In this document: piece after piece, positions 14,754 to 22,281 of the stretch
Layout of the letters: every line of letters starts with the position of its first letter
How positions within the stretch are numbered: position 1 is the first letter of the stretch
Origin: Anaerocolumna cellulosilytica
Lineage (GTDB): Bacteria; Bacillota; Clostridia; Lachnospirales; Lachnospiraceae
DNA: 64,000 bases
Direction of reading: 5' to 3'
Assembly (NCBI RefSeq): GCF_014218335.1
Contig: NZ_AP023367.1
Span: 5,020,001-5,084,000 of the forward strand
The notes under the pieces: generated by a model
The model's input: only the letters and a program-made list of their open reading frames with translations
What the model was told of the DNA's origin: nothing
The model's database searches: none
Made by a program: the position numbers and the translations under genes

Positions 14754-15595
14754 TGATAAACCAACTCCACTGCCTCGTTATCAGGCCTGCATCGCAACTT
14801 ATATACAGGCACTAACGCTATTATATTTTCTAGATTGCATAGTGCCAAATCCATAATTTCCGGCTGATAATACGGCAAAAAACATCTGGGCAATAATCTT
14901 TTGGCGGCTTCTCTGCCATCTAAATTATGGATAGAATTTTCTACTGCCTGTTCAAGTACCACAATTGCTCTAAGAGGCACTGATTTATTTTTAAATTTCT
15001 TGGAAGAACCATTCCAAAGAGTTCCGTAAACATACGGTGTATTACCAATGATTCGCAGTGCAGGCCGATCTGCATTAATTATTCTTGCTCCCATATGCTT
15101 CTTCCACAAATTAGCCTGTGTGGTTTTTCCCATACCGGATGGTCCGCAAAAAAGAATTCCCTGCCGTTCCCACTCAATGGCTGCCGCATGCAGCACAATC
15201 CCCTGATGAAACAGAATACGGTTGCGAAACATAATTTCGCCAAAGGCTCCTGTTATGTAGTCCAAAGGTTTTTTATACTTTTTTGCAAATGTAATTAAGC
15301 ACTCTTTCCATGCCTGGTCTGTTGTAAGACAGCAGACAGCCTTATTGGTATCTGCCTCTTTGATATAGAGGGTGTTTCCTCCGCACCCTTCTGTGGGTCT
15401 ATGCCATCTTAAGTTCTCATCCAGTCTGGTAGTATATTCTGGCATCAAAAGCTCCTCTTGGCGAACTATAGTTACGTTAAGGTCTGCCGGATGCTGTTCC
15501 AGAGACGTAAAACAGAGTAACTTTTTATTTCTTTTCAACCGAAAATCTGCGTTTAGTTGAATACACAAACCGGCTACTTGAATTGTTTGTGTCAT
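14741..15595 (-). CDS. HPr kinase-like protein (peptide kinase candidate)
   Basis: A 284-residue protein whose C-terminal half has the HprK-type P-loop GPSGMGKTT (about residues 151-159), preceded by LHAAAI and followed by NADRPALR. The N-terminal domain of true HPr kinase/phosphorylase is missing, so it is not the carbon-catabolite enzyme. In paeninodin-type lasso clusters a homologous stand-alone kinase phosphorylates the C-terminal Ser of the precursor; the precursor encoded just upstream here also ends in Ser. The start is ATG 15595 with AAGGAGG eight bases upstream; a longer frame from 15628 is rejected because it would include the ribosome binding site. Confidence 0.8.
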   Translation of the reverse strand: MTQTIQVAGLCIQLNADFRLKRNKKLLCFTSLEQHPADLNVTIVRQEELLMPEYTTRLDENLRWHRPTEGCGGNTLYIKEADTNKAVCCLTTDQAWKECLITFAKKYKKPLDYITGAFGEIMFRNRILFHQGIVLHAAAIEWERQGILFCGPSGMGKTTQANLWKKHMGARIINADRPALRIIGNTPYVYGTLWNGSSKKFKNKSVPLRAIVVLEQAVENSIHNLDGREAAKRLLPRCFLPYYQPEIMDLALCNLENIIALVPVYKLRCRPDNEAVELVYQCLI

Positions 15596-15660
15596 CCGGC
15601 ATTCCTCCTTTATGTATGGTAAAACCATAGTTTTAATTTTGGGGGATATCTTTAAATGTT

Positions 15661-15837
15661 TTAACTACAGGAGGTACTGCCGGACCATACCCTTTTACAC
15701 CTGGTACACCAGCCAAAAATCAAGGCCAAAATTACATTCATTAAGGTTGAATTAACATAGCTGTTACCGCAGGTAGCCAGCCTCTCTTCCGGCCTAAGTT
15801 CAACTATCTCAAATGTTGGCTTAACATACGTCTTTAT
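15661..15837 (-). CDS. putative RiPP precursor peptide with AUA start codon
   Basis: Between the radical SAM gene and the kinase gene lies an open frame of 58 codons. It begins KTYVKPTFEIVELRPEERLA, a leader-like segment (Y-x-K-P then acidic L-R-P-E-E), and continues with a Cys-containing region: Cys23, 44, 47 and 57, Trp43 and Trp51, ending in Cys-Ser. A perfect AGGAGG (15845-15850) lies seven bases before the codon where the leader should start, but that codon is ATA; no ATG, GTG or TTG is available in frame until deep in the peptide. It is either initiated at AUA at low efficiency or its start has been lost by an ATG-to-ATA change. Position, ribosome binding site and composition make it the best candidate substrate of the locus. 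Confidence 0.7.
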   Translation of the reverse strand: MKTYVKPTFEIVELRPEERLATCGNSYVNSTLMNVILALIFGWCTRCKRVWSGSTSCS

Positions 15838-15863
15838 AAAATCACCTCCTGTCTGAAATATAT

Positions 15864-16952
15864 CTATACCATAACCTGTTTCCTTTCCCTGGCCAATTCA
15901 CACAAATATTGGGAAGCCTTTTCAAAGCTTCCGGTCTCGTTATAAAGTTTTGCAGGACAAGTTGCACAATATTCCGATAGCTCACAGTTCGAACAAACTT
16001 TGCATACCGGTACCAGACTGCAAAGCTTTATCAGTTCCTTCCATGCTGTCTGAAAGCCCTTTTCAAAAGGTAAAGTACTTGGCTGGTTCATAAAGGAGCA
16101 GGGTACCATCTTCCCCTCCCAAGTTATCCAAAAGGAATTTTTTGCACTGCCACATTGAAAAGGGTCATTTATATCATACAATTGGCATGACTGCTCCTGT
16201 GTATGATTTGCAAGGGAGGTGTCCTCCGTAACATAAGCATGGGACGTATCGGTTCTTATATTATATTCTTCTATTCTTTTTTCAAGCAGGGCTGTTTCCT
16301 TTGGTGAAAGCCTTGTATTTTGGGCGGGTTTTTCTCCATCTCTTCGTGGTGATATGTAATTAACTATGCCTAGCTGCAAGCCGAATTTTTTTGTAAGCTC
16401 TGCCATGTTCTCAAAATCATCTACATTCTCTTTAATAATACTTGTTCTGACCTGTACATTTATTCCCTGAGCTAACAACAATTCAATTCCGTTTAAAGTA
16501 CGGCTAAATCCTTCTGCATTACCACAGACTTTTTTGTAGGTCGCCTGAGATGCTCCATACAAGGTTACCTCTATTTGTGAAGGTCTTACTCTTCCAAGCC
16601 AGCTTGCAATCTGAGGAGTAATCAGGGTTCCATTGGTATATAAGGTTAAGTTAAAGCCCATCATAGCCAATTCTTCATAGATAACTTGAAAGTCTTTTCT
16701 TATAAAAATTTCACCGCCTGTTAGCAGGAGAAATAGCATTCCCGCATCAAAGGCCTCCTTAGCCAGCCCTATCCATTCTTTTGCAGAACGTTCTTTTTTT
16801 TCGGCCTCCTTTTGATTGAGACAATTCACATAACACATACCACAACTTAAATTGCACCGCCCTGTTAGTTCAAACTCTCCAATAAGCGGAAGCTTTTGTT
16901 CCATAGAATTTTTTACTAGACGTCCGCTTAAGGTTCCCCAAGTGGTGCTCAT
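15864..16952 (-). CDS. radical SAM/SPASM peptide-modifying enzyme
   Basis: A 362-residue enzyme with the SAM-cluster motif CNLSCGMC (Cys33, 37, 40), LLTGGEIFIRKDF near residue 75 and LYTNGTLI, then a C-terminal SPASM region containing CGSAKNSFWITWEGKMVPC and a dense Cys cluster, CKVCSNCELSEYCATCP, for auxiliary iron-sulfur clusters. This layout is shared by PqqE, sactisynthases and other RiPP enzymes that form thioether or carbon-carbon links. Its ATG overlaps the stop of the PqqD-like gene by four bases, the classic pairing of recognition protein and enzyme. The linkage formed cannot be read from the sequence. Confidence 0.9.
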   Translation of the reverse strand: MSTTWGTLSGRLVKNSMEQKLPLIGEFELTGRCNLSCGMCYVNCLNQKEAEKKERSAKEWIGLAKEAFDAGMLFLLLTGGEIFIRKDFQVIYEELAMMGFNLTLYTNGTLITPQIASWLGRVRPSQIEVTLYGASQATYKKVCGNAEGFSRTLNGIELLLAQGINVQVRTSIIKENVDDFENMAELTKKFGLQLGIVNYISPRRDGEKPAQNTRLSPKETALLEKRIEEYNIRTDTSHAYVTEDTSLANHTQEQSCQLYDINDPFQCGSAKNSFWITWEGKMVPCSFMNQPSTLPFEKGFQTAWKELIKLCSLVPVCKVCSNCELSEYCATCPAKLYNETGSFEKASQYLCELARERKQVMV

Positions 16953-17218
16953 ACCTTAAGGAATCCTTTTTCTGTTATATTACTTATGAACTCTCTTACA
17001 TCTAGCCTGGCTGTTTCTTCGTCCACCTCATAACTACCAGTAAGCAGACTAATTAATTCTTTATCGTCTGTAACCTCTTGCTCCAAGCGTTTCCATAAGA
17101 GTGCGCCGCTTTCGCTTAAGCTCATCAATCCGTTAAATTCCACCACTCGCTGTCCTACCGGTACTACCACCCAAGAGTCTGCAATTTCCCTCAGTAAAAA
17201 TCCCTGCTTTACTTTCAT
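16949..17218 (-). CDS. PqqD-like RiPP recognition protein
   Basis: An 89-residue protein with the PqqD/RRE pattern: an N-terminal beta region (FLLREIADSWVVVPVG), the FNGLMSLSESGALLWKRLE helix-turn, and a C-terminal acidic helical region (DVREFISNITEKGFL). Such proteins bind the precursor leader and present it to the modifying enzyme. First gene of the operon; AGGGAGG lies six bases before ATG. Its four-base overlap with the radical SAM gene indicates translational coupling and 1:1 production. Confidence 0.88.
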   Translation of the reverse strand: MKVKQGFLLREIADSWVVVPVGQRVVEFNGLMSLSESGALLWKRLEQEVTDDKELISLLTGSYEVDEETARLDVREFISNITEKGFLKV

Positions 17219-17321
17219 AAAAGCCTCCCTATATACTTACGAATTATTAGTCAATTGCAAAACATTCATTTTATGTGTTAGAAGTAGTCTCTGTTCAATG
17301 TAAAAGTTACGCAATTGCTTA

Positions 17322-18104
17322 CTATGAATTATTCTCAGCCAGATTCATTTTTTTCTTTGCTATTTTATAGCTGCGTTCCTGTCTTGTTTCTTCTCCTTCT
17401 AAAGGAATGAATGCCAATGTGGTAGTTCCTAGCCAGCGTTCCACATCTTCTGCCCCACGTATTTTATCATTGGTATAATATAGAATCAGAATAACTGCGG
17501 AAGTAATAGCAATTCCAATTACTGCTCCGCTTATAATACTGCGTACTAAGTTCAAGCCTTCTGGATTTATGGGCAGATTACCATATTCTACTATGTTTAT
17601 TTTTTCCATTACCATGGTATTTACCAGTTCTTTGGATGCCACAACTGCTATTGCATCTGCAAGATTCTTTGCCCTTTGAGGGTCATAATCTGTTACACTT
17701 ACCTCTAATACTCTTGTACCTTCCGGATTGCTAACAGCTATCATTGCGCCAAATTCATTAATACTAAGCTTTTCACCGGACTGATAAATAACCTTTTCCA
17801 GAATAGGGCGACTTTTTAGCAGTATCATAAAATCTTGTGTTAACACAGCACTTGTCTGCAAGTCTGAATAAGTAGTCTTGTTATCGTTCTGTCTGTTAAT
17901 GACATATAGCTTGGTAGTTGATGTATAAATCCGCTCAACACCAAAAAGGCCGATAAACGTAATGGCCGCGGCAGTTAAAGCACCCGCCAGAAGGATAATA
18001 AAGAGCTTTTTATATAAAATAAACAAAATCTCTTTCATATCTAATTCAACTATATCGTCTCTTCTTGCCTCTAATCTTGAATCTGCCATCCTGTATGATT
18101 CCAT
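17322..18104 (-). CDS. Wzz-like chain-length regulator (YveK/CapA type), copy 1
   Basis: A 260-residue membrane adaptor with two transmembrane segments (about residues 26-48 and 198-220) flanking an extracytoplasmic Wzz domain with SDLQTSAVLTQDFMILLKSR and the typical NPEG-proline segment before TM2. Such proteins partner with bacterial tyrosine kinases to set polysaccharide chain length. Start ATG 18104 is chosen because AAGGAAG lies six bases upstream; the frame is open to 18158. It is a paralogue of the protein at 22268, sharing LYVINRQ and SDLQT. A recurring leader RNA element (18122-18200) precedes it. It is the last EPS gene before the peptide locus. Confidence 0.88.
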   Translation of the reverse strand: MESYRMADSRLEARRDDIVELDMKEILFILYKKLFIILLAGALTAAAITFIGLFGVERIYTSTTKLYVINRQNDNKTTYSDLQTSAVLTQDFMILLKSRPILEKVIYQSGEKLSINEFGAMIAVSNPEGTRVLEVSVTDYDPQRAKNLADAIAVVASKELVNTMVMEKINIVEYGNLPINPEGLNLVRSIISGAVIGIAITSAVILILYYTNDKIRGAEDVERWLGTTTLAFIPLEGEETRQERSYKIAKKKMNLAENNS

Positions 18105-18121
18105 TTTTTCTTCCTTGGATG

Positions 18122-18200
18122 CTGTATATAGAATACAGTAATACAACACCTCTGCCACAATATAGGATTGAAGGAAGACAGTATGGCATCCTTTCTTTCT
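18122..18200 (-). promoter_or_regulatory. recurring leader RNA element, copy 1 (upstream of wzz copy 1)
   Basis: Minus strand: AAAGAAAGGATGCCATA ... TCCTTCAATCC ... TTGTGGCAG, then a CTGTAT/ATACAG hairpin and the ribosome binding site. GCCATA can pair with TGTGGC and AAGGA with TCCTT, the two interleaved pairings of a pseudoknot. The same architecture recurs at 19722, 21453, 32803 and 44105. Confidence 0.55.
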
Positions 18201-18376
18201 AATTTTCCTTGCAATCCATATGTAATATTATTCCATTTTTATTAAAAGATTATAGCTGATTCAGTGCCTTACTACAATGATATTTTTTCATCTAAGACAG
18301 TTTTTCATCTACAGTTATATTCATATTTTAACAGCAGCATTTCTGAATCCGCATACTTTTACCTCTTCTGACCTTT

Positions 18377-19705
18377 TTAGTGAATGTTTTTATTCCTCCT
18401 GCCAATGCTGTGATATTCAACACCTGCCTGATTCATATCACTAACTTTGTAAATATTTCTGCCGTCATACACTAATGGAGTCTGCATCCATAAGCTGTAT
18501 TCTTTGGGCGTTATGGATTTTATCTGGTTCCACTCTGTAAATATAAAACATATATTAGCACTTTCTAAGGCTTCTTTCGGTGTGTGAACATAAGTTATGG
18601 TTCCATTGTCGTTCTTCCCCTCAGGATAACGTGTTCTAAAGTTCTCAGTACCTACCGGATCGTAGGCATAAATAGCAGCACCTGCTTCTAATAGTAACGG
18701 AATATTGTCAAGACTGGGAGCCTCCCGTAAGTCATCGGTTCCCGGTTTAAATGTAAGACCTAAAATTGCTGCTTTTAAGCCTTTGAATGTAATCATACGG
18801 TCGCACGCCTTATAAAACAGTCTGGTTTTCTGCTCCTTATTCACATCCACTGCCGCTTCCACTGTTTTTAATTGGTAACCATACTTTTGCGCCAGATACT
18901 TAAGGGCTTTGGTGTCCTTTGGAAAGCAGGAACCGCCATAACCTATACCTGCTTTTAAAAACATCCCTCCAATCCGGTCATCAAAAGACATTCCTTTTGC
19001 TACATCTTCTATGTCGGCATCCACAAGTTCACATAGATTCGCAATGTCGTTCATATATGATATTTTAAGTGCCAAAAAATCATTACTGGCGTACTTAATC
19101 ATCTCAGCCGAGCGCCTGCTTACTGATACAATTGGCAGATTAAAATTCTGATAGATTCTTAATAAACACTCTTTTGCCCATTCACTTTCTGTACCAATAA
19201 TAATTCTAGAGGCATGAAGGGTATCATGCACAGCAGTACCCTGGGCTAAAAATTCAGGATTAGAGGCAATTTCTACCTTCACATCGTGAACTAAAAAATC
19301 CTTTATAAACTGTTCTACCTTATCATTGGTACCAATGGGGACCGTGGATTTTACAACTATCAGACAATCCTGCCGTACGGTTTCAGCAATCTGCCTTGCT
19401 ACCGTTGCTATGTAGGAAAGGTCCGCCGACCCATCTGTCCGCTCCGGAGTGCCTACACCTATAAAAATGGCATCTGCATACTCATATGCTTTAATATAAT
19501 TCGTGGTATATTCTATTGTTCCTGCCTCGTAGTTTTTCCTCATTAATTCCTCTAAATCTGTCTCATAGATAGGTGATATTCCTGCTTTCATAAGTTCCAC
19601 TTTATTAACGTCTACATCCACACAGGTTACCTTGTGGCCTTTTTCAGCGAAACACACTCCTGCTACCAGACCCACATATCCGGTACCGGCTACTGCAATA
19701 TTCAT
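18377..19705 (-). CDS. ugd: UDP-glucose 6-dehydrogenase
   Basis: Oxidises UDP-glucose to UDP-glucuronate with two NAD+, supplying an acidic sugar for exopolysaccharide. The protein opens with the Rossmann motif VAGTGYVGLVAGVCFAE, has the catalytic region GYGGSCFPKDTKAL (Cys of the thiohemiacetal) near residue 255, and a C-terminal UDP-binding domain with GLTFKPGTDDLREAPS. I use ATG 19705 because homologues start M-x-I-A-V-A-G-T-G; ATG 19717 would add four residues. The gene carries its own leader RNA element (19722-19794). Confidence 0.95.
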   Translation of the reverse strand: MNIAVAGTGYVGLVAGVCFAEKGHKVTCVDVDVNKVELMKAGISPIYETDLEELMRKNYEAGTIEYTTNYIKAYEYADAIFIGVGTPERTDGSADLSYIATVARQIAETVRQDCLIVVKSTVPIGTNDKVEQFIKDFLVHDVKVEIASNPEFLAQGTAVHDTLHASRIIIGTESEWAKECLLRIYQNFNLPIVSVSRRSAEMIKYASNDFLALKISYMNDIANLCELVDADIEDVAKGMSFDDRIGGMFLKAGIGYGGSCFPKDTKALKYLAQKYGYQLKTVEAAVDVNKEQKTRLFYKACDRMITFKGLKAAILGLTFKPGTDDLREAPSLDNIPLLLEAGAAIYAYDPVGTENFRTRYPEGKNDNGTITYVHTPKEALESANICFIFTEWNQIKSITPKEYSLWMQTPLVYDGRNIYKVSDMNQAGVEYHSIGRRNKNIH

Positions 19706-19721
19706 CTTTATACCCATTGCC

Positions 19722-19794
19722 TATTGCAGGCATGCCTGCAATACTGCCACTAATAGAATCGGTTGAAAGAGATTGCTGTGTGGCTTCCTTTCTT
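19722..19794 (-). promoter_or_regulatory. recurring leader RNA element, copy 2 (upstream of ugd)
   Basis: Minus strand: AGAAAGGAAGCCAC ... CTCTTTCAACCG ... TTAGTGGCAGTA, followed by the perfect hairpin TTGCAGGCATGCCTGCAA and then the ugd start region. GCCAC pairs with GTGGC and GAAAG with CTTTC in an interleaved (H-type pseudoknot) order. Confidence 0.65.
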
Positions 19795-19873
19795 TTACTT
19801 CCCCTCAACTTTACTCTCTTGTAAACCGGAAACGGTATAAGAACCTATGTTACTTTTTCGTTTCTTTCTTTTG

Positions 19874-20650
19874 TCACATAAGATATTTACCTGCTAAAAC
19901 CTTCTTTGGATTATAAATAAATAGTGCTTCGGCATACTCTGTCCCATATTTTTTCTTTATAAATTGAAAACACTTTTTTATTGCCGGAGCTCTCTCCGTA
20001 TCATCATGAGCATCGGTAGCCGCCACATGAACTAATCGGTACCGCAATAATTTTTTACACCGCCTTTTTTCCTCCCGTCCAAATTCTCCAAGTACTCCGC
20101 CAGTATTTATTTGCAGATAGACTCCCATATCTGTCAAATTCCGTATTTTTTCTAACTCACAAAGATTATCATATCGTTCCGCATGAGCCAGTATAGGTCG
20201 GTAACCGTTTAATATCATGTCCTGAAGTCCGTTTTTTATATATTTATATTCTGCATAAGGAGAGAATTCCACAAGAATATAGCGGCTGTCCGCAATAGTA
20301 GGTATCACTCCATCCAAAAGCATATGTACACTTTCATGACTATAATATATCTCACAGCCAAGTGTTAAGGTAAGTCCCTCGAATTCTTTAGCTGCCACCT
20401 TTATTTGGTTTAATTTCTCTATAAGTCGTATTGTGGGGTTCTCAAAAACCGTTTCTTTGTAATGAGGCGTTACAGCAATTGCCCGTATTCCTTCTTTATA
20501 AGCCAACTTAAGCATATTTATTGCTTGCTGTAAATCTTTAGCCCCGTCGTCCACTTCCGGAAGTATATGGCAATGCAGATCTATAAATCCGGTCTTATTC
20601 TTCTGTATATATTTTTTTCTGCATTTCCTCAATATCCTTTTCAAAATCAA
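19874..20650 (-). CDS. CpsB/CapC-type PHP-domain protein-tyrosine phosphatase
   Basis: Metal-dependent phosphatase (258 residues) that dephosphorylates the capsule-type tyrosine kinase. It shows the PHP motifs DLHCHILPEVDDGA near residue 23, AIAVTPHY near 58, CEIYYSHE near 99, LAHAERY near 154 and VAATDAHD near 210, the full set of His/Asp metal ligands. The start is TTG 20650, with GGAGG nine bases upstream. It follows the small membrane protein at 20678, with 27 bases between, and precedes ugd. Confidence 0.92.
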   Translation of the reverse strand: MILKRILRKCRKKYIQKNKTGFIDLHCHILPEVDDGAKDLQQAINMLKLAYKEGIRAIAVTPHYKETVFENPTIRLIEKLNQIKVAAKEFEGLTLTLGCEIYYSHESVHMLLDGVIPTIADSRYILVEFSPYAEYKYIKNGLQDMILNGYRPILAHAERYDNLCELEKIRNLTDMGVYLQINTGGVLGEFGREEKRRCKKLLRYRLVHVAATDAHDDTERAPAIKKCFQFIKKKYGTEYAEALFIYNPKKVLAGKYLM

Positions 20651-20677
20651 TTCCCAGAACCTCCATTCCCCGGATTC

Positions 20678-20851
20678 TTAAGAAAGAATACGAATCATGG
20701 GTGGGTATTCCCCGTCAGTACCAGTGCGCATTTTACTAATATAACTTTTCATAATGAAATACCCTGAAAGTCCTATCACAAGGAATATGCTCAAGACGAT
20801 TGACAGTCCGGTAATAATTGCCCTGCTGTGTTTATTGTTTACTCTGGACAA
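20678..20851 (-). CDS. small single-pass membrane protein (57 residues)
   Basis: Unrecognised small gene between the Ig-like protein and the phosphatase. It starts at TTG 20851, one base after the stop of the upstream gene; the end of that gene (GAGG, eight bases upstream) provides its ribosome binding site. The protein has a basic N-terminus (MSRVNNKHSRA), one hydrophobic helix (about residues 11-34, AIITGLSIVLSIFLVIGLSG) and a short polar tail with a GTDGEYPP segment. Tight spacing, ribosome binding site and a clean transmembrane helix support a real gene; it could be a small accessory subunit of the EPS machinery. Confidence 0.6.
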   Translation of the reverse strand: MSRVNNKHSRAIITGLSIVLSIFLVIGLSGYFIMKSYISKMRTGTDGEYPPMIRILS

Positions 20852-20852
20852 G

Positions 20853-21440
20853 CTATTTTACCTCAATCCATACGTATTCTTTATTGGACTCAATTCCTCT
20901 TAAGTCCGTAACATATAATAATAAAACATAATTACCAGGTGTATCTATGTCGTATTCTCCGACTATGGTCAGGTTACTTATAAGCTCTTTTCTGGATTGA
21001 CCTCTATCTAGGATTTCACTAATTAAAGAAGCCGGCTCAAAAGAAGTACCTATCGGTAAGAGAATCTGGTTTGTTGACAGCGTAATCTTAGGAGGTACTT
21101 CCTCCTCTTCGGTCTGCCTTGCCTCATAAGGAATCAATATCTCTTTTTTTGAAATATTATTGCTTTTATCCTTTGCCACATAGGTAACCTTAGCCGTAAT
21201 ATTATCAATCATGGGCAATATGTCTTCGATTATGACAGCGTTTGTTACATCTCCGTCCCTATCGTCAATGGCGGTAACCGATTTAAGCAGTTCCTGCGGA
21301 TCTTTCCCTTCACAATAAACCACATCTGAACTAATCACCTCTATAACCGGACCCATCCTATCCTCTGAAACAGATAATAAAATAAAGATTCCAGTTAAAA
21401 TTACAGTAAAGATACTGGCAAGCAGTATGAATTTTCTCAT
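20853..21440 (-). CDS. membrane-anchored protein with Ig-like (DUF5011-type) repeats
   Basis: A 195-residue protein with an N-terminal signal anchor (about residues 2-22) and an extracytoplasmic region that looks like two beta-sandwich repeats: one with VTAIDDRDGDVTNAV and VTYVAKDKSNN, the second ending GEYDIDTPGNYVLLLYVTD. The D-D-R-D-G-D-V-T string is typical of DUF5011/cadherin-like domains. The start is ATG 21440 (AAGGGG upstream, nine bases); the frame is open to 21464. It lies between the tyrosine kinase and the phosphatase in the EPS locus and may bind polymer or cell wall, which is an inference from fold and place only. Confidence 0.75.
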   Translation of the reverse strand: MRKFILLASIFTVILTGIFILLSVSEDRMGPVIEVISSDVVYCEGKDPQELLKSVTAIDDRDGDVTNAVIIEDILPMIDNITAKVTYVAKDKSNNISKKEILIPYEARQTEEEEVPPKITLSTNQILLPIGTSFEPASLISEILDRGQSRKELISNLTIVGEYDIDTPGNYVLLLYVTDLRGIESNKEYVWIEVK

Positions 21441-21452
21441 AATGATACCCCT

Positions 21453-21518
21453 TGCATACCGCAACCACTATGCGGTATCACCACAATAAAATAAATCAAA
21501 CTATGGCCTTCCTTTCCT
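21453..21518 (-). promoter_or_regulatory. recurring leader RNA element, copy 3 (upstream of Ig-like protein)
   Basis: Minus strand: GGAAAGGAAGGCCATA ... TTATTGTGG, then the hairpin ATACCGC/GCGGTAT and AAGGGG. It has the two outer boxes and the pre-start hairpin of the family but lacks a clear CTTTC partner, so it is the most divergent copy. Confidence 0.5.
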
Positions 21519-21591
21519 AATATTAAAACCTTTCCGTACTACATGATTTATTTTGTACCCGTTAGAATCAATGACCTGTCTTCTTACTTCC

Positions 21592-22281
21592 TTAAGTTCC
21601 ATAATATTTGCCATAGTATTTATTGTATTGTTTTCCGTAGTAATTCCTCTGTTTTAGACCAACTTTATTTAAGATGACCCCTAGTACATGACAAGTCCCC
21701 TTCTTAAGTTGCTTTAGTACCTTCTGGGCAAGTTTATAACTGATGCTATTGGACTGGATAACCAATATGGTTCCATCACAGGCTTCTGCAATTGTAGCAC
21801 TATCAATTACAATTCCAAGGGGAGGCGTATCTATTATGATATAGTCATACTGCTCTCTTTGTTTGCAGATTAACTCTTGAAAAGATGGTTTAGTGATTAA
21901 ATCCAGTGGATTCGGGGGGGTTGGACCTGCAAATATAATATCAAGATTATCAAGATTGCTTTGATACAATACCTCCTCTAATGTATTGATGCCGGAAAGA
22001 TACTGGGATAGCCCAAGTACGCCTTTATCAATTTTTAATCGACCCGCCAGTACAGACTTGCGCAAATCAGCATCTAAGAACAATACCTTCCTTCCGCTCT
22101 CAGCTAAGGAATTGGCCAAACGAAAAGATACCAGACTTTTTCCCTCATTGGGAGTACAGCTTGTAATACAAATGGTCTTTATATCTTTTCCGCAAAATTG
22201 TATATTGGTGCGCAGGGTATTATAAGCTTCCGTACTTCTGTAATTCATATCTTCTAATTTCTCAATCTTAATAGATTGCAT
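21592..22281 (-). CDS. BY-kinase (CpsD/CapB-family tyrosine-protein kinase)
   Basis: A 229-residue cytoplasmic kinase that autophosphorylates a C-terminal tyrosine cluster and controls polysaccharide assembly. Walker A CTPNEGKSLV (about residues 41-50), Walker A' VLFLDADLRKS near 70 and Walker B DYIIIDTPPLG near 143 are present; the tail QYNKYYGKYYGT carries the tyrosines. Its start overlaps the end of the Wzz-like gene at 22268 by 14 bases, which matches the split adaptor/kinase pairs of Firmicutes. GGGGAGG precedes the ATG. Confidence 0.93.
   Translation of the reverse strand: MQSIKIEKLEDMNYRSTEAYNTLRTNIQFCGKDIKTICITSCTPNEGKSLVSFRLANSLAESGRKVLFLDADLRKSVLAGRLKIDKGVLGLSQYLSGINTLEEVLYQSNLDNLDIIFAGPTPPNPLDLITKPSFQELICKQREQYDYIIIDTPPLGIVIDSATIAEACDGTILVIQSNSISYKLAQKVLKQLKKGTCHVLGVILNKVGLKQRNYYGKQYNKYYGKYYGT

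Noticed and set aside
15661-15837. SCIFF-type (six Cys in forty-five) ranthipeptide precursor
   Set aside because: Only four Cys with different spacing, and the accessory genes differ from the SCIFF locus.
11385-17218. Lasso peptide cluster
   Set aside because: No asparagine-synthetase-like cyclase or transglutaminase-like protease; the peptide lacks a lasso-type core.
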